From contig CM059623.1 in assembly GCA_030435675.1 (NCBI GenBank), forward strand, positions 12,556,092-12,620,091: 64,000 bases of DNA, given 5' to 3'. The DNA is from Steinernema hermaphroditum (taxonomy: Eukaryota; Nematoda; Chromadorea; Rhabditida; Steinernematidae). Below the pieces are notes generated by a model that saw only the letters and a list, made by a program, of their open reading frames with translations, did no database searches and was not told the origin of the DNA. Below, in pieces: positions 11,937 through 22,716 of this stretch. Position numbers and translations under genes: made by a program. Each line of letters begins with the position of its first letter. Positions within the stretch are counted from its first letter, which is position 1.

Positions 11937-12173
11937 ATGAATACACGCATCCTTATCTTCTGCATCTTCGCAATCGGCTTCGGCTTGGCCACTACTTCAG
12001 CACCTTACGTGTTTCCCCAGTGTTACTGGACCAACTGGAAGACTCTCTTCCAATCTCACGAGTGCAAAAAACTCTACTACAAAGAGACCTGGATCTATGC
12101 GTACCCCTTCAACGTCATCTATCCTATCATTGGATGGAAGCAGTTATGCTGCCCGACTCCCGATGCTATCTAA
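11937..12173 (+). CDS. Small secreted peptide, paralogue 1
   Basis: A single 78-codon frame begins six bases after a conserved acceptor (GAGATTCCAG). Residues 1 to about 20 form a signal peptide (MNTRILIFCIFAIGFGLA). The mature peptide is rich in Trp, Tyr and Phe and has four cysteines (CYWTNWK, ECK, then a CC near the end). It shares CYWTxWKxLFQ, a YAYPxN segment and GWKxxCC with the paralogue at 35118-35333. An AATAAA lies 40 nt after the stop and is also conserved. I recognise no family. Both the upstream region and the peptide are conserved between copies, which argues for a real gene. The role is unknown; a secreted structural or defence peptide is possible. Confidence 0.7.
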   Translation: MNTRILIFCIFAIGFGLATTSAPYVFPQCYWTNWKTLFQSHECKKLYYKETWIYAYPFNVIYPIIGWKQLCCPTPDAI

Positions 12174-12555
12174 TTGCTGAACTTGTCGGAATCGCGATGA
12201 ATATTTCGCGCTTGAATAAATGAATAAGCATGCAGTGCCCTAGAACAAAAGGTTCAATCTGATCACGTTGTTTACATCGTAAATTTAACAAAGATGGAAA
12301 CTGTGATCCTAATGGATGGGACTCGGACTCGATTAGGGTCACTGGATATGGGCACAACTTGTTATTCATCTGAGGCAATCGTTAGAGGGCGTCTCTTGGA
12401 GTGAATGTTGGTGTTGAGAGGCCAACGCGGGTGGTCAGGTGGTGGTAACTCTTTCTTTGATCCATCGCAATATGAACAATTTAATAATCGATTAACAGCT
12501 AACAATAAATAACTCGAATATTACTCGTAGTTCGATATCCTCATTCCTCAACATC

Positions 12556-15500
12556 TAATGACGACATATTACTCCATCAGGTACTGTATTGTGTGGACAT
12601 AAACAGAGTCCATCCACACAAAGTGATCCGCCTAAGCACTGTCTATCCATGAAGCATCCCTTTTCCATCGGTTGAAACGCTTTCCAGCACTGGCCACCAG
12701 CGCAAATCTGCAGTTCGTCGCTGGCATACGGTATCTGAGGTGTCTCCTCTGCTCCTAAACGTCTTTTTTATATGCTACCGAAGATCGTCTACCTGTAGAT
12801 TTCATGCAACAGACACTACTCTGCAGAACCGAGCTGTAGTGACAGATGTGTCCAACTTGACAATGTGATCGAGAAGCGCAGGCCTTTGGCTCACCATTTT
12901 CTCTTATTTCACTGAAACATCCATGGATTAAAGTAGCTGTGAGTGCAGCTTACGGCCTAAAGCCTTCGTCGCAGATCTGTGAGAGGAGACCTCGAAGCGT
13001 GCCGACTTTGGGCGCCCCACAACAAACCCACTCTTTTGTGGATCCTCTTACGCATCGTTCGTGTTCTAAAAAAGCAGGAAAGACGGCAATGGCCAAGCGT
13101 AAATATTGGATTTACCTTTACAGTTATCCGAAAATGGATTACAGAGATGAAGAGAGCTGTGTCTTGAAATATATGGATGGGGACATAAGTCTAAAATTTT
13201 GAATGGTAGCTTCACTACAGGAGCATAACTAACTTCTCGTTGAACAGCAGAATCCCCGGTGACATGAAAATCCCTCTGGACACGTATCTCTGCAGGTTTG
13301 AGCCACTCCGTTCATGCTGAGGGGTACGGTACCCTCTGGACATGACGGCAAATCGCTCTGCACTGATCGGCAACAGATTCTTGTCTTCGAACCCATCACT
13401 CGATTTAGTTTGCACTGAATGATTTTCTAAGTAAAGGACAGGATGTGGTGTATACCTTGTAGGGATGAGGACATTGAGTCTTGTCGTTACACTCTTTGAC
13501 CGTTCCGCGCTGGAAAAGTGGTTTTTCGCCTCGGGGACATTGTACTAAAGACAGAAATGGAAGTAAAATGAAAACAAAAAACATAAGGTCCCGCCGAGAT
13601 TTGAACTCGGGTCGCAGGATTCAGAGTCCTGAGTGCTAACCGCTACACCACGGGACCACCGGATGCATTGTTGTCTGCATCTGAGATGTCTCTGTCTAGA
13701 ACACCCTGCCTTCTCTGACTCTTCAGACAGACACCGGTGTTCAGACATTGTCGCTTTCTAGTGATACCCCCTCAAATGGATGCTTCTCCATCTTGATGAA
13801 TTTTTGGAACCCGCAAGGGTATAAACGGATTAAGATCATTAGCACTTGCTAAGGATTAAATTTTTGGAGCGCTTGACCGAAAGGTCGAGCACATAAATGG
13901 CACTCATTCCCCACATTCAAGGCTGTCCTCGGGGCCCTAACTTCATGTGCATCAACAACTTATGCTGTCCCGACACAGGTCAGTTCGCCCCCTTTTCTAT
14001 CAAAACCTCAAAATTCAGCTTATATCTGCAGCAGGTGCGGTGGTCTCGGTGGAGATTCTGCCGACCTCTCAAAGCCTTCTAACCTTTCACACGATATTTC
14101 CAAGAATAAACCTACTTTTCACCTTCACAACAGCTCTTCCCTGCACATGGCGACAGCAGATCCCCTTCATGTCAGCGTTCTTCCTAATGCAGCTGTACGG
14201 TACGGGACACGGTGTCCTAAACGAGCAGGTGCTCTTCTGCTCGTCTTGAGCCATCGAACCCGGGCACGCTTGGATCGTCAGGTCGGGTCGAGGGTCCCGC
14301 TGGCAACAGACGAACCGATTCATCTTCTCGCTGAACATGCACACGGATGAGTGGTCTGCAGCGCAACTATCCACGGCTAGAGGATTGCACTGAGAAGCTG
14401 CGGTTCTGGTGACGTCCAGCGAGAACAGTGGAGGACACACGTCGTTGTCAGTAACGCAGCAGATTCCCGATTGCTGCTGGGAAGCGCCATGACATTTGGC
14501 GTCGGTTCCTGGGCATTGAGGGTCGGAAGAGCATCCATAGGAGGAGGATGTGATTGAGTTGAGAACAGCTTTCCACCCATTCGAACATTTCGGTCTTTCG
14601 ACCTGCTTTTCACAGCAATAGGCCTGGTTACGCTTTTCGTTTTGGCGACAAAATGTGCCATGAGGACAAGAGGTTGGAATAGACTGAGAACAGCTGAGAG
14701 GTTTTCCAGTTATGTGGTCCAGAATGGGGCGCTCTTTTGAGGGGCACACCTCTAAAATTGAGAATATATAATCGCACGAAATTAAGATGATACCAACCAA
14801 AACTGGGCTGACCGCAGCAGACATTTCTTGACGGCTTTAACACGTCCTTCACACACTGGAATCCGTCAGGACACAGCTTTTCCGAACAGTCAAAAGGTCC
14901 ATCGCTCGATCGGCCATCGAAATAGACGATTTCGTCCATGGCACAAGAAGAAGCAGCGCAGAACTGCTGACAAGACTGTCGGCTGAGGAAGCTGTTCGAG
15001 TTTCCGCCACAGCCGTTGTACTTAAAAGGCCGACAACCGCCATCCTTAGGCGAGAAGGAGTATCGGATCTCCGCTTCCGAACAAGCGACTCCGGCAGAAG
15101 CTTTCTCCGAGCAGATGGCCAGCCTGGAGGGACAGCAGTATTTGGTGCCCGAGCTTTGAAAGGCGAGGGGATTTGACTGAATATGGTCGATTGGTATACG
15201 AGTTAGAATGCCAAGATCATACCAGACGAGTACATGAAAAGCCTTCCGCACAAGGATTACTATCATCACATTCGACGGTTTTACCGTAATCTGTTCGCTG
15301 GACTCGACCGCCTCCGGGACAAACTGAAATCGATCGATCAGGGGTCAATCACATGCTTTGCTAATATCATCTTGAAAACTATGGCATATAAATGCGAAAT
15401 TCTGGTTATCGCTTCCCTTCTGCGAGGGTACGAGCATATCCAGGTAATCAAGGACTTTTTGAATCCGTTTTTCACCCCTTTCCATAACGCACATACCCGA

Positions 15501-17870
15501 AACGTCACAGTGCTGTTCACAACTCTCCCTATTAGGGAAGTTGTTCGAATTGCCGTCGCATCCGCCATATTCAAAAGTCAAACAGATGTGCGCGTCGGCG
15601 TCAAAGTACCTAAACAAACAAGGACATGTGTACTCTCGCTATTATACCCTAATCACCATCGCATCGATTTGCCAGGATCGCAGAGCGTCCCGTTATCCGC
15701 TTTCTGTGCACATGTAAAGGCGCGCGTTGGACAGCAGCCATGCGTACGTCCATCGAAGTGGCATTCGTAGTCTTTGGGGCAGCTCTGTTGCTTGGACTGC
15801 GATGCGCCACAACGCCAGAATTTGCCGGATTCCAGCTTCAGTGCGTCACCTTGAACACATTTAGGCTCTTCTTCGACTCGATCGCAAATTGAGGTACACG
15901 CTTCTAACGTGCCAAAGTTGTTTTCGTTCCCGTGACATCCATTATAAGTGAATTTCTCGCAGACGCCTTCGATCGGATTGAAGCCATATCGTACGGTAGG
16001 CTCCGAATTGCAAGCGGCTCCGGTGTTTAAAGGCTGATTGCATATGGTGGCCGAGGTGGGGCAGCAGTGACCTCCAACACAGTAGTGCGTTCTTGGACAC
16101 TGGGAGTCCGTGGAGCACTGCACACTAGAGCCGTTTTCTAGCTTTAGGGGATTCCCGGCAGGGCACATAGTTCTAGCGCAAAATTCGCTACATTGCTTTT
16201 CCGTGGCGAAGTTGTTGAAGTTTCCGCCTTGGCCTAGATAACTGAACGTTTTGCAAGTCTTCGATGTTCTGTCGAAGTGGTATCGTTGTGCAGGAGCTGC
16301 ACCACTTTTACTAGAGCCGATGTTGTACGGTGGAAGAATCGACGGCTTTGAGAGGTCGGCAGAATCTCCACCGAGACCACCGTACTCGCTGCAGATATAA
16401 GCTGAATTTTGAGGTTTTGATAGAAAAGGGGGCGAACTGACCTGTGTCGGGACAGCATAAGTTGTTGATGCACTTGAAGTTTGGATGACATGTCGTACCA
16501 TTTCCGGAGCCACAAGAGACGCCCGCTTGGGGTTGGCCCCGAGGGCAGCCTTAAATGTAGGGAATGAGTGCCGTTTATGTGCTCGACCTTTCGGTCAAGC
16601 GTTCCAAAAATTTAATCCTTAGCAAGTGCTAATGATCTTAATCCGTTTATACCCTTGCGGGTTCCAAAAATTCATCAAGATGGAGAAGCTTCCGTTCGAG
16701 AGGGGTATCACTAGAAAGCGACAATGTCTGAACACCGGTGTCTGACTGCAGAGTCAGAGAAGGCAGGGTATTCTAGACAGAGACATCTCAGATGCAGACA
16801 ACAATGCATTCGGTGGTCCCGTGGTGTAGCGGTTAGCACTCAGGACTCTGAATCCTGCGACCCGAGTTCAAATCTCGGCGGGACCTTAACTTTTCTGTTT
16901 TCATTTCATTTCCATTTCTGTCTTTAGTACAATGTCCCCGAGGCGAAAAACCACGGATTTTTATCGATGCAGTAGATTACCCAGTAAAACTTACCATTTC
17001 CACAGTAAGCTTCACAGTTCCTCTTTGTTTCAAAATTGTTTGCATTCCCTCCAAGACCGGTAAACTCGAACTGCTGACAGCTTCCAAGACTCGCGTCAAA
17101 GTACCACCTCATCACCATCGGCTGGGCACTGTCGAATCGCGTGCCTTTGTCCATGGGCTGAGCGCAAGCGAACGATCGCGTTGGACAACAGATCCCGGCA
17201 ATACAGTCGTACAGATCAGGGTAATCATCACAACCGATGAATCGAGCCGTGGTACGGTCATAGAAGAAGCATTCAGCCGGGGTGTCCTTGTTTCGAGAGA
17301 AAAGAATTGGATTTGCACCGTTGGTGGGACAGTGACCTAAAGAGGACTTATTGATTGTTCTAGATTCGACAGTACCCATCTGATGGCACACGGTGCCGTC
17401 TCGGGTGATGGCCGCCACTTGGCCAATAGGGCAACGGCAGGTTCCTAAAATGCAGTGGGACTCGGGCCACATGGCGTCGCATTGTAGGTTGTGCTGGCAC
17501 CCTATCTCATCGGGGCCGATTTCTAAAGCGAGATCCTCTCAGATCTACATTAACCAACCCACTTTTCCAACAAAATCCATCGAGCTCTACATGCGTATGC
17601 CAGCACTTGCAACTCCCCTGAGTACAATGGGCACCTTCCATACAGTCTGTGTTGTATTTGCACGTCTTTCCAACGCCAAAACTCCCTAAAGAAACCCGCT
17701 GGATTACGGTAATCCGACGCGTCGAACCATTATTGGCTGTCGAGAGTGAAGGCTCATCGCCGAAGAATCTAAATGAGACATGAACTTGTCTGAGAGACGA
17801 CACCGCTCACGACTTACGTCGCAGAGACACAAAAGAGAGACAGAAGACAGACGAGCCGCCGAAGGGCCAT
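12556..17870 (-). CDS. Secreted multi-Kunitz / lustrin / EB-module protein
   Basis: The gene reads ATG 17870 to TAG 12556 in about 16 short exons. Exon 1 (17870-17818) is a signal peptide (MALRRLVCLLSLFCVSA). The order is: two EB modules (17.4-17.7 kb); lustrin-type Cys repeats alternating with five Kunitz domains (last Cys near 17.0, 16.18, 15.88, 15.51 and 14.96 kb); lustrin-type repeats (14.8-12.8 kb); and a final EB module ending in a CICRH-like tail. Domains 3-5 keep all six Kunitz cysteines, but their P1 residues (Asn, Asp, Ser) are not trypsin-like. Domains 1 and 2 lack the Cys14-Cys38 pair. This architecture is known for secreted nematode Kunitz/lustrin proteins. The intron 14115-13545 (donor AAAA-GTAGGT, acceptor CTTTAG) joins the two halves in phase. 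If it is not used, the first half stops at 14087. Two introns contain tRNA-Gln genes. Confidence 0.75.
13518..14078. repeat. Inverted duplication arm A with a decayed lustrin exon
   Basis: This is the reverse complement of about 16345-16953. From left to right it holds the beginning of a real lustrin exon (to 13544), a tRNA-Gln on the minus strand, a repeat also present near 29.5 kb, and, on the plus strand near 13915-14078, a copy of the lustrin exon and the start of the next exon. That exon copy lacks about 55 nt present in arm B, including the Cys-coding TCTTGTGGCTCC stretch, so it is a broken antisense exon copy inside an intron. Confidence 0.85.
13586..13657 (-). tRNA. tRNA-Gln (CTG anticodon)
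   Basis: The minus strand folds into a standard cloverleaf: acceptor GGTCCCG with CGGGACC, a D arm with TAGCGGTTAGCAC, an anticodon loop CTCTGAA (anticodon CTG) closed by CAGGA/TCCTG, and a T loop TTCAAAT. It lies within an intron of the Kunitz/lustrin gene, on the same strand. The mature sequence is identical to the copy at 16815-16886. Confidence 0.95.
16345..16953. repeat. Inverted duplication arm B
   Basis: This is the partner of 13518-14078. It includes the intact minus-strand lustrin exon (about 16547-16440), the start of the next exon, the repeat shared with 29.5 kb, a plus-strand tRNA-Gln and, at 16925-16953, a truncated plus-strand copy of the exon that is functional at 13544. Each arm therefore keeps one working exon and one broken copy of the other arm's exon. 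Confidence 0.85.
16815..16886 (+). tRNA. tRNA-Gln (CTG anticodon)
   Basis: The sequence GGTCCCG...CGGGACC folds into a cloverleaf with anticodon loop CTCTGAA. It lies inside the roughly 445-nt Kunitz gene intron, antisense to the host gene. A short T run (TTAACTTTTC) follows and could terminate Pol III. It is identical to the arm A copy in the mature region. Confidence 0.95.
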
Positions 17871-18152
17871 CGCCTCGCGCATTTACATATGTCGACTGCC
17901 GCCGCGGCTAGCCTCTAACCTCGGCCGCCACCCTGAGTGCAGCGGAAGGGACACGAGTGGACCGATCTAATGTCAACAGGGCGCGAGAAAAGTCGACCCT
18001 CTTGACGGAGGTGGATATCGTGGGAAGGTCCCATCAAAAAAAAACCCCTCACCGGCGATTTACTTCCATTCGCTTTTTTGGTGCAAATATCGCATAGAGA
18101 ATCACGGAAACAATCAACAATTCGGTACGTCACTAACAAAGTCTCTCTTCGT

Positions 18153-19989
18153 TCATTCCTTGGCTCTTTCACGGCGACTCTCCCGTTCTCCGGATCCCTC
18201 GCGACGACGCCGTTCCTTTCGGGCGCTCTCCGTATCGGAATCGCGGTGACGCCGATCCTTTTCCCGATCCTTGTCGTCGCGCTCACGATCTCTTCTACGG
18301 GACGAACGGGAGTCGCGATCCTCCTCATCCCGTCCTCGCCTTCTACGTTCCCTATCACGGTCTCGGTCACCCCGCTCGCTGCGTTCACGTTCCCTTTCCC
18401 GGTCTCGATCTTGCTCGCCACGGTCTCGCTCTCGCTCGCCGCGGTCACGATCCCTTTCGCGATCGCGGTCCTTATCCTCCCTTCTCCTGAAATGATCAGA
18501 GTAAGCTTCCGTTTGATGATCAGTTGACTCACCTCTTTGCTGATGGACTGTGGCTGCGCGACCTCCTGCGATGCTTCCTGCCTCTACGATGCTCATCGTC
18601 GTCGCTTTCGCCAGAATACGAGCGATCTCGGTAATCGCGCTGCTCCCTGTGCTCGAATCCATCCATTCCAGGAGGAGGGCCGTAGCCTGGAGGATGGAAA
18701 TCGCGAAGAGGAGGTGGACGATTGAACCGGGGCGGGGGATTAGAGAACCCGGCCATTGCGTGATTTGGCGGCATTCCTCCAAATCCTGGTGGAGGCATGT
18801 GCGTTGGCGGAGGGCCTCCGAGGCGGATCGGTGGAGGCGGCATACTCGGGTTGAATCCGGGTGGCGGCATCGACATATCCATTGGTGGAACGCCAGGAGG
18901 CACGGAAGGTGTGGTAGGCTCTGTGCCCGGTGCCGATGAGTCTTCTACACCTGGAGGGCCGTCTTGAGAGGAGCTGACGTTGGATGGAGTGACCAAATTG
19001 GTCATCATAGGCGGCGGCTTTGTGAAATCGACGACTGAGATTGGCTTCGCTGTGTCTCCAGGAGGCATCTGAATATCCACAATGACAATCGAGCGTGAAG
19101 AAAAGCAACAGTTACATTTCTGCTAGCAGAATTAGTCAGATCTGTGCGCATAATCGGCTTCACATCCATTGGACTTGATGACACGCCAGGAGGAGGCTTG
19201 GTCAAGTCAACGACGACTTTGTGGTTATTGTGAGGGTTCTCTGCTCCACAGATGTTAACCAACTGCCGACCAGCTAAATGAACAAAGCTAAATAATGACC
19301 CCGAGAGTATTAACTAACTAGAAGTCATAGTTAAAGCAGGGTTAATGAGGCTGATACTGCTGAATAAGCTCTTGTTAACAGCAGCCTGGTTGTTGTTGAA
19401 TTCAAGACGCAGTTTCCGCTGTCTCTCGCAATACATGTTCCAAGTTTCCTCGTTAAAACCGTAGTTGAAATAGTCGTTGATGTCAGCGCCAGGTTTACGC
19501 CAAGGCCGATCTTCCATCGTCGCCAAGTCGAGATCGTAGATGGGCTGTCCATTGATCGTTGGTGTTCCATCCATGTCAACTTTTCCTTGTGGGCCTTGTG
19601 CTTTCTAAATGATAAGAAGAAATAAGCGAGAATATCAGTGAGTGTCGTACAGGCTCTGGGCGCTTGATTTCGCCAACGTTGACGACAAACTCATCATCGT
19701 CACTCTCGCTGTCCTCTTCATCCTCCCCTTCTACTTCTTCGTCATCTGCACCAGCTTTCTGCTCTTCGCCGTCGTCGGCGGACGTCTCTTCGCCGTTTTC
19801 TTCCATTTCTTGCTCCTCTTCTTTCAACTCGAACTTCACTTCTGCATGGCCGTTCTGTTGTTCTTCGGGGATTTCGTGATCTTCACCGTATCCATCTCCG
19901 TCTTGCGCGGTGCCGACGTCGAACCGAGGAGCGTCGTCGTCTCCATATAGGAAGTCTTCGTCGCTTACACCCGGTGGTAATTCGTCCAT
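18153..19989 (-). CDS. fipp-1: Fip1-like pre-mRNA 3'-end processing factor
   Basis: Five exons (19989-19651, 19604-19319, 19273-19116, 19068-18533 and 18486-18153) give 550 residues in phase. The N-terminus is strongly acidic. Next comes the Fip1 motif (PGADINDYFNYGFNEETWN, about residues 150-185), then Pro/Gly/Met-rich low complexity (about 250-350), and finally an Arg/Asp/Glu-rich (RD/RE) tail of over 110 residues. Fip1 tethers poly(A) polymerase to CPSF and binds U-rich RNA through its Arg-rich end. The length and domain order match FIP1L1 and C. elegans FIPP-1. A TTTTGTTCCAG acceptor abuts the ATG, consistent with SL trans-splicing. A decayed divergent copy lies at 20758-22235. The Kunitz gene follows on the same strand about 280 nt downstream; an operon is possible but unproven. 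Confidence 0.9.
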
Positions 19990-20273
19990 CTGGAACAAAA
20001 CGGCAAATAAAGGAAAAGCCCCAAAACGGCAAAACGCGGTTCTATACACAAAGTTCTGCAATGCAAATTAGCAAAGAAGCGCTGCATTTTTCTAATGCGA
20101 GAAATACAGTAGTCAGCTAAGAATCAGGGAAAGCGTGTAGAGATGACGCTTTGAAGGAGGGCAAATTTTCATTGGATTAATATTGCAGTTCTGGCAAAGA
20201 TTTCGTGAATAGTGCATGCTCGCAGTAAAACAAAAGGAAATGGCACGCATATGACCAAAATTGATAAAAGATT

Positions 20274-20347
20274 TGCCGCCAGCAGGGGTCGAACCTGCGA
20301 CCTTGGGCTTATTAGACCCACGCTCTAACCGACTGAGCTATGGCGGC
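20274..20347 (-). tRNA. tRNA-Ile (AAT anticodon)
   Basis: The minus strand reads GCCGCCA...TGGCGGC with D arm TAGCTCAGTCGGTTAGAGC, anticodon loop CTAATAA (anticodon AAT) and T loop TTCGAAC. A TTTT run follows the 3' end. The mature sequence is identical to the copy at 30800-30873. It lies between the divergent fipp-1 gene and its paralogue. Confidence 0.95.
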
Positions 20348-20757
20348 TGTTGGGGAAGCGCTCATTCACATTCCTTACATGCTGATACAATTTGTCGTAA
20401 TTCACAATCGCTAAAAATCGGAGACGAACTAGGAACAAAATAAGGTAAAGAACACGTTCACACCTAGTTTCAAAAACCACGAGTAGAAACCGGCCATTGG
20501 GAAAATTACCGTAGCCTTAGAAACTGATAACGAAGCGATCGTACAAAACGCGAATCTTCGGAGGCGATAAATCAACGAGAGCAAAGCAAACAAAGTGCTA
20601 GACTGTCTTTTACCGTAGACAGCATGCGATTTTTCAGACGATTTTGAACGGTCCCCGTGGCGGGACCAACCTCTAGCTCAACTCTCGCGCTCCACTCGAT
20701 CTCCGGCAGATTTTCTCCAGTTCTGGCTCTGTTTCTTCATTTGCCATTCCGCTCCAG

Positions 20758-22235
20758 ATGTACAAATTACTGCCGGGTGAAAGCAGAGAAGACTTTTTGT
20801 ATGATAGCAATGACACTCGAAGTCGAAACGAATACGGTGAACATCAAGAGCACCGGAATGAACATGCAGAAATGAAGCTCGAGCTGAAGGAAGAGGCAGA
20901 AGTCGAAGACAAGGTGGAGGAGAACGGCGAAGAGGAGAAAACCGGTGAAGATGAGGAAGACAGCGGCGACGAGGGCTTCATCGTGCATATTGGCCAAATC
21001 AAGCGCACAACGATCAATGGAGAGCCCTTCTACGATCCTGATCTAAAAGTGGCAGCAGATCGGCCATGGTTATAACCCGGTGCTGACATAACGGATTATT
21101 TCAACTACGGTTTTGACGAAGTCACATGGAACACGTATTACGGGAGGCAAGAGAAACTGCGACGTATCCACCGTCAGCAAACATCTTCTTCCACAGTTGT
21201 TATTTGTATTTAGCTGCTCGTGAGATGTCCGGAGTTCTCGATGTCGTCCGTGATGTTCCGCCACCAGTAGCACCGGAACCACCGCCAGGATTGAATCGAA
21301 GCACACAGCCTCTACCGGTGTTCAATCCTCTGATACCGCCTCAATTCGCATCGCACTCTAGCGTGGCACTTCCGCCCGGAATCGACTCAAGCTCGCTGTC
21401 TCCATCAGTAGTACCAGAGCCACCGCCAGGATTGAATCGAAGCACACAGCCTCTACCGGTGTTCAATCCTCTGATACCGCCTCAATTCGCATCGCACTCT
21501 AGCGTGGCACTTCCGCCCGGAATCGACTCAAGCTCGCTGTCTCCATCAGTAGTACCAGAACCACCGCCAGGATTGAATCGAAGCACACAGCCTCTACCGG
21601 TGTTCAATCCTCTGATACCGCCACCGTTAGCTTTGTACTCTAGCATGGCACTTCCGCCCGGAATCGACTCAAGCTCGCTGTCTCCATCAGTAGTACCAGA
21701 ACCACCGCCAGGATTGAATCGAAGCACACAGCCTCTACCGGTGTTCAATCCTCTGATACCGCCACCGTTAGCTTTGTACTCTAGCATGGCACTTCCGCCC
21801 GGAATCGACTCAAGCTCGCTGTCTCCATCAGTATTTGTTGTAAGGGTGCCGCCTTCAACAGAATTCCGCCCAAACGTGCCGCGCCCATCTGTATCAGGGT
21901 CTACATCACAGAGGTCAGTGTTTACGTCAACAGGAAAAGTGTTCATATTCATAGATATCAGAAACTTATTTTATCACTGCAGGAGAAGAGGGAGCAAGCG
22001 CCACGAAAGGGAAGGTGACCGTGGCGAGCAAGATCGGTACTGGGAAAGGGACCGTGAACGCAGCAAACGAGGTGATCGCCACCGTAATAGGGAACGCGTA
22101 ATGCGAGGACGAGATGAGAAGAATCGTGGTCCCCGTTCATCCAGTAGAAGAAATCACGAGCGCGACCAGAAGGATCGAGATCGTCACAGTTGTCGTGGAG
22201 AACATAGGCCACCGGGATGGAAGGCGAGGCGGTGA
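20758..22235 (+). pseudogene. Divergent Fip1 paralogue, probably decayed
   Basis: The start (DFLY, acidic region), GQIKRTTINGEPFYD and the Fip1 core DYFNYGFDEVTWNTYY clearly match fipp-1. However, an in-frame TAA at 21073-21075 replaces the two residues after RPW, just before the core. The first fipp-1 intron and flanking codons are missing, while the TTCCAG before the ATG is conserved. After the core the frame shifts across a shortened intron into a Pro-rich region built from four 141-bp repeats. A plausible intron (about 21939-21983, ending TCACTGCAG) then leads into an Arg/Asp-rich tail like fipp-1's. Either it is a pseudogene, or the 3' part (from about 21222) survives as a separate open frame. 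Confidence 0.7.
21268..21831 (+). repeat. Four tandem 141-bp coding repeats
   Basis: The units start at about 21268, 21409, 21550 and 21691 and differ at only a few positions. Each encodes 47 residues beginning VVPEPPPGLNRS and ending PPGIDSSSLSPS. Units 1 and 2 share one middle variant (PQFASHSSV) and units 3 and 4 another (PPLALYSSM), so duplication probably occurred in steps. The repeats stay in frame. Confidence 0.9.
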
Positions 22236-22412
22236 TCGGATCAAGAATTGGATGAAGAATCTTGTAAGAATATTGGATTTTGTGTATTAGTTGATATCTC
22301 TTTTTTTTATTATATTTCTGTCATAAGCTGTAAATTTGATGTAATTGCGATAAGAAATGCATTGAGAAGTCAACGCAAGTTTTATGTAAGGGGACTATTA
22401 TAGGCTCGTAAG

Positions 22413-22716
22413 CGGAAGATAGAGTGCCTGGAAGGGTATTGCCTGGAAGGGTAATAAGCAGAGATGTTACTCGCTCGAAATTTCATCGAGTCTCGGGATC
22501 GGGATCGGGATCGAAACTTTTTCGAGTCTCGAGATCGAAGATCGGGATCGAAACTTTTCGAGTCTCGAGATCGGGATCGAAGCCATCGAGACTCGGGATC
22601 GGGATCGAAAATATTGGATTTATTTGGCAACTTTCAACAACGAAAACAAAGTGAAACAATCAAATAACATCGGAAGATAGAGTGCCTGGAAGGGTATTGC
22701 CTGGAAGGGTAATAAG
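22413..22716. repeat. Direct repeat pair around a GGGATC hexamer array
   Basis: A 46-bp sequence (CGGAAGATAGAGTGCCTGGA onward) occurs at 22413-22458 and again at 22671-22716. Inside it, GGAAGGGTATTGCCT and GGAAGGGTAATAAG are themselves near-duplicates. Between the copies, 22490-22610 holds repeated TCTCGGGATCGGGATCG units. These would encode SRDRDR-type repeats and may derive from the RD-coding tail of the adjacent Fip1 paralogue. Confidence 0.7.

Larger units (their letters stand above)
10900..12355 (+). repeat. Inverted segmental duplication, left copy
   Basis: This segment aligns, in reverse orientation, with about 34980-36190. Shared landmarks, in order, are a frame around GGCCGATC at 10950-11150, TTACACCTTGACAATCATTA near 11165, CTACATAAAAGCCGG near 11392, TTTATATGTGTTCCCAACCCC near 11440, the peptide gene at 11937-12173, an AATAAA with TTTCGCGCTTGAATAAATGA, and GACTCGGACTCGATTAGG near 12325. 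The whole unit, including its presumed promoter, was duplicated. Confidence 0.85.

Noticed and set aside
13545..13748. Matching open frames across both tRNA-Gln copies (also 16724-16927)
   Set aside because: The conserved translation arises because both contain the same tRNA and flanks in an inverted duplication; it is not a protein.
21482..21952. Antisense Gly-rich frame opposite the Fip1 paralogue
   Set aside because: It is the shadow of the 141-bp Pro-rich repeats.
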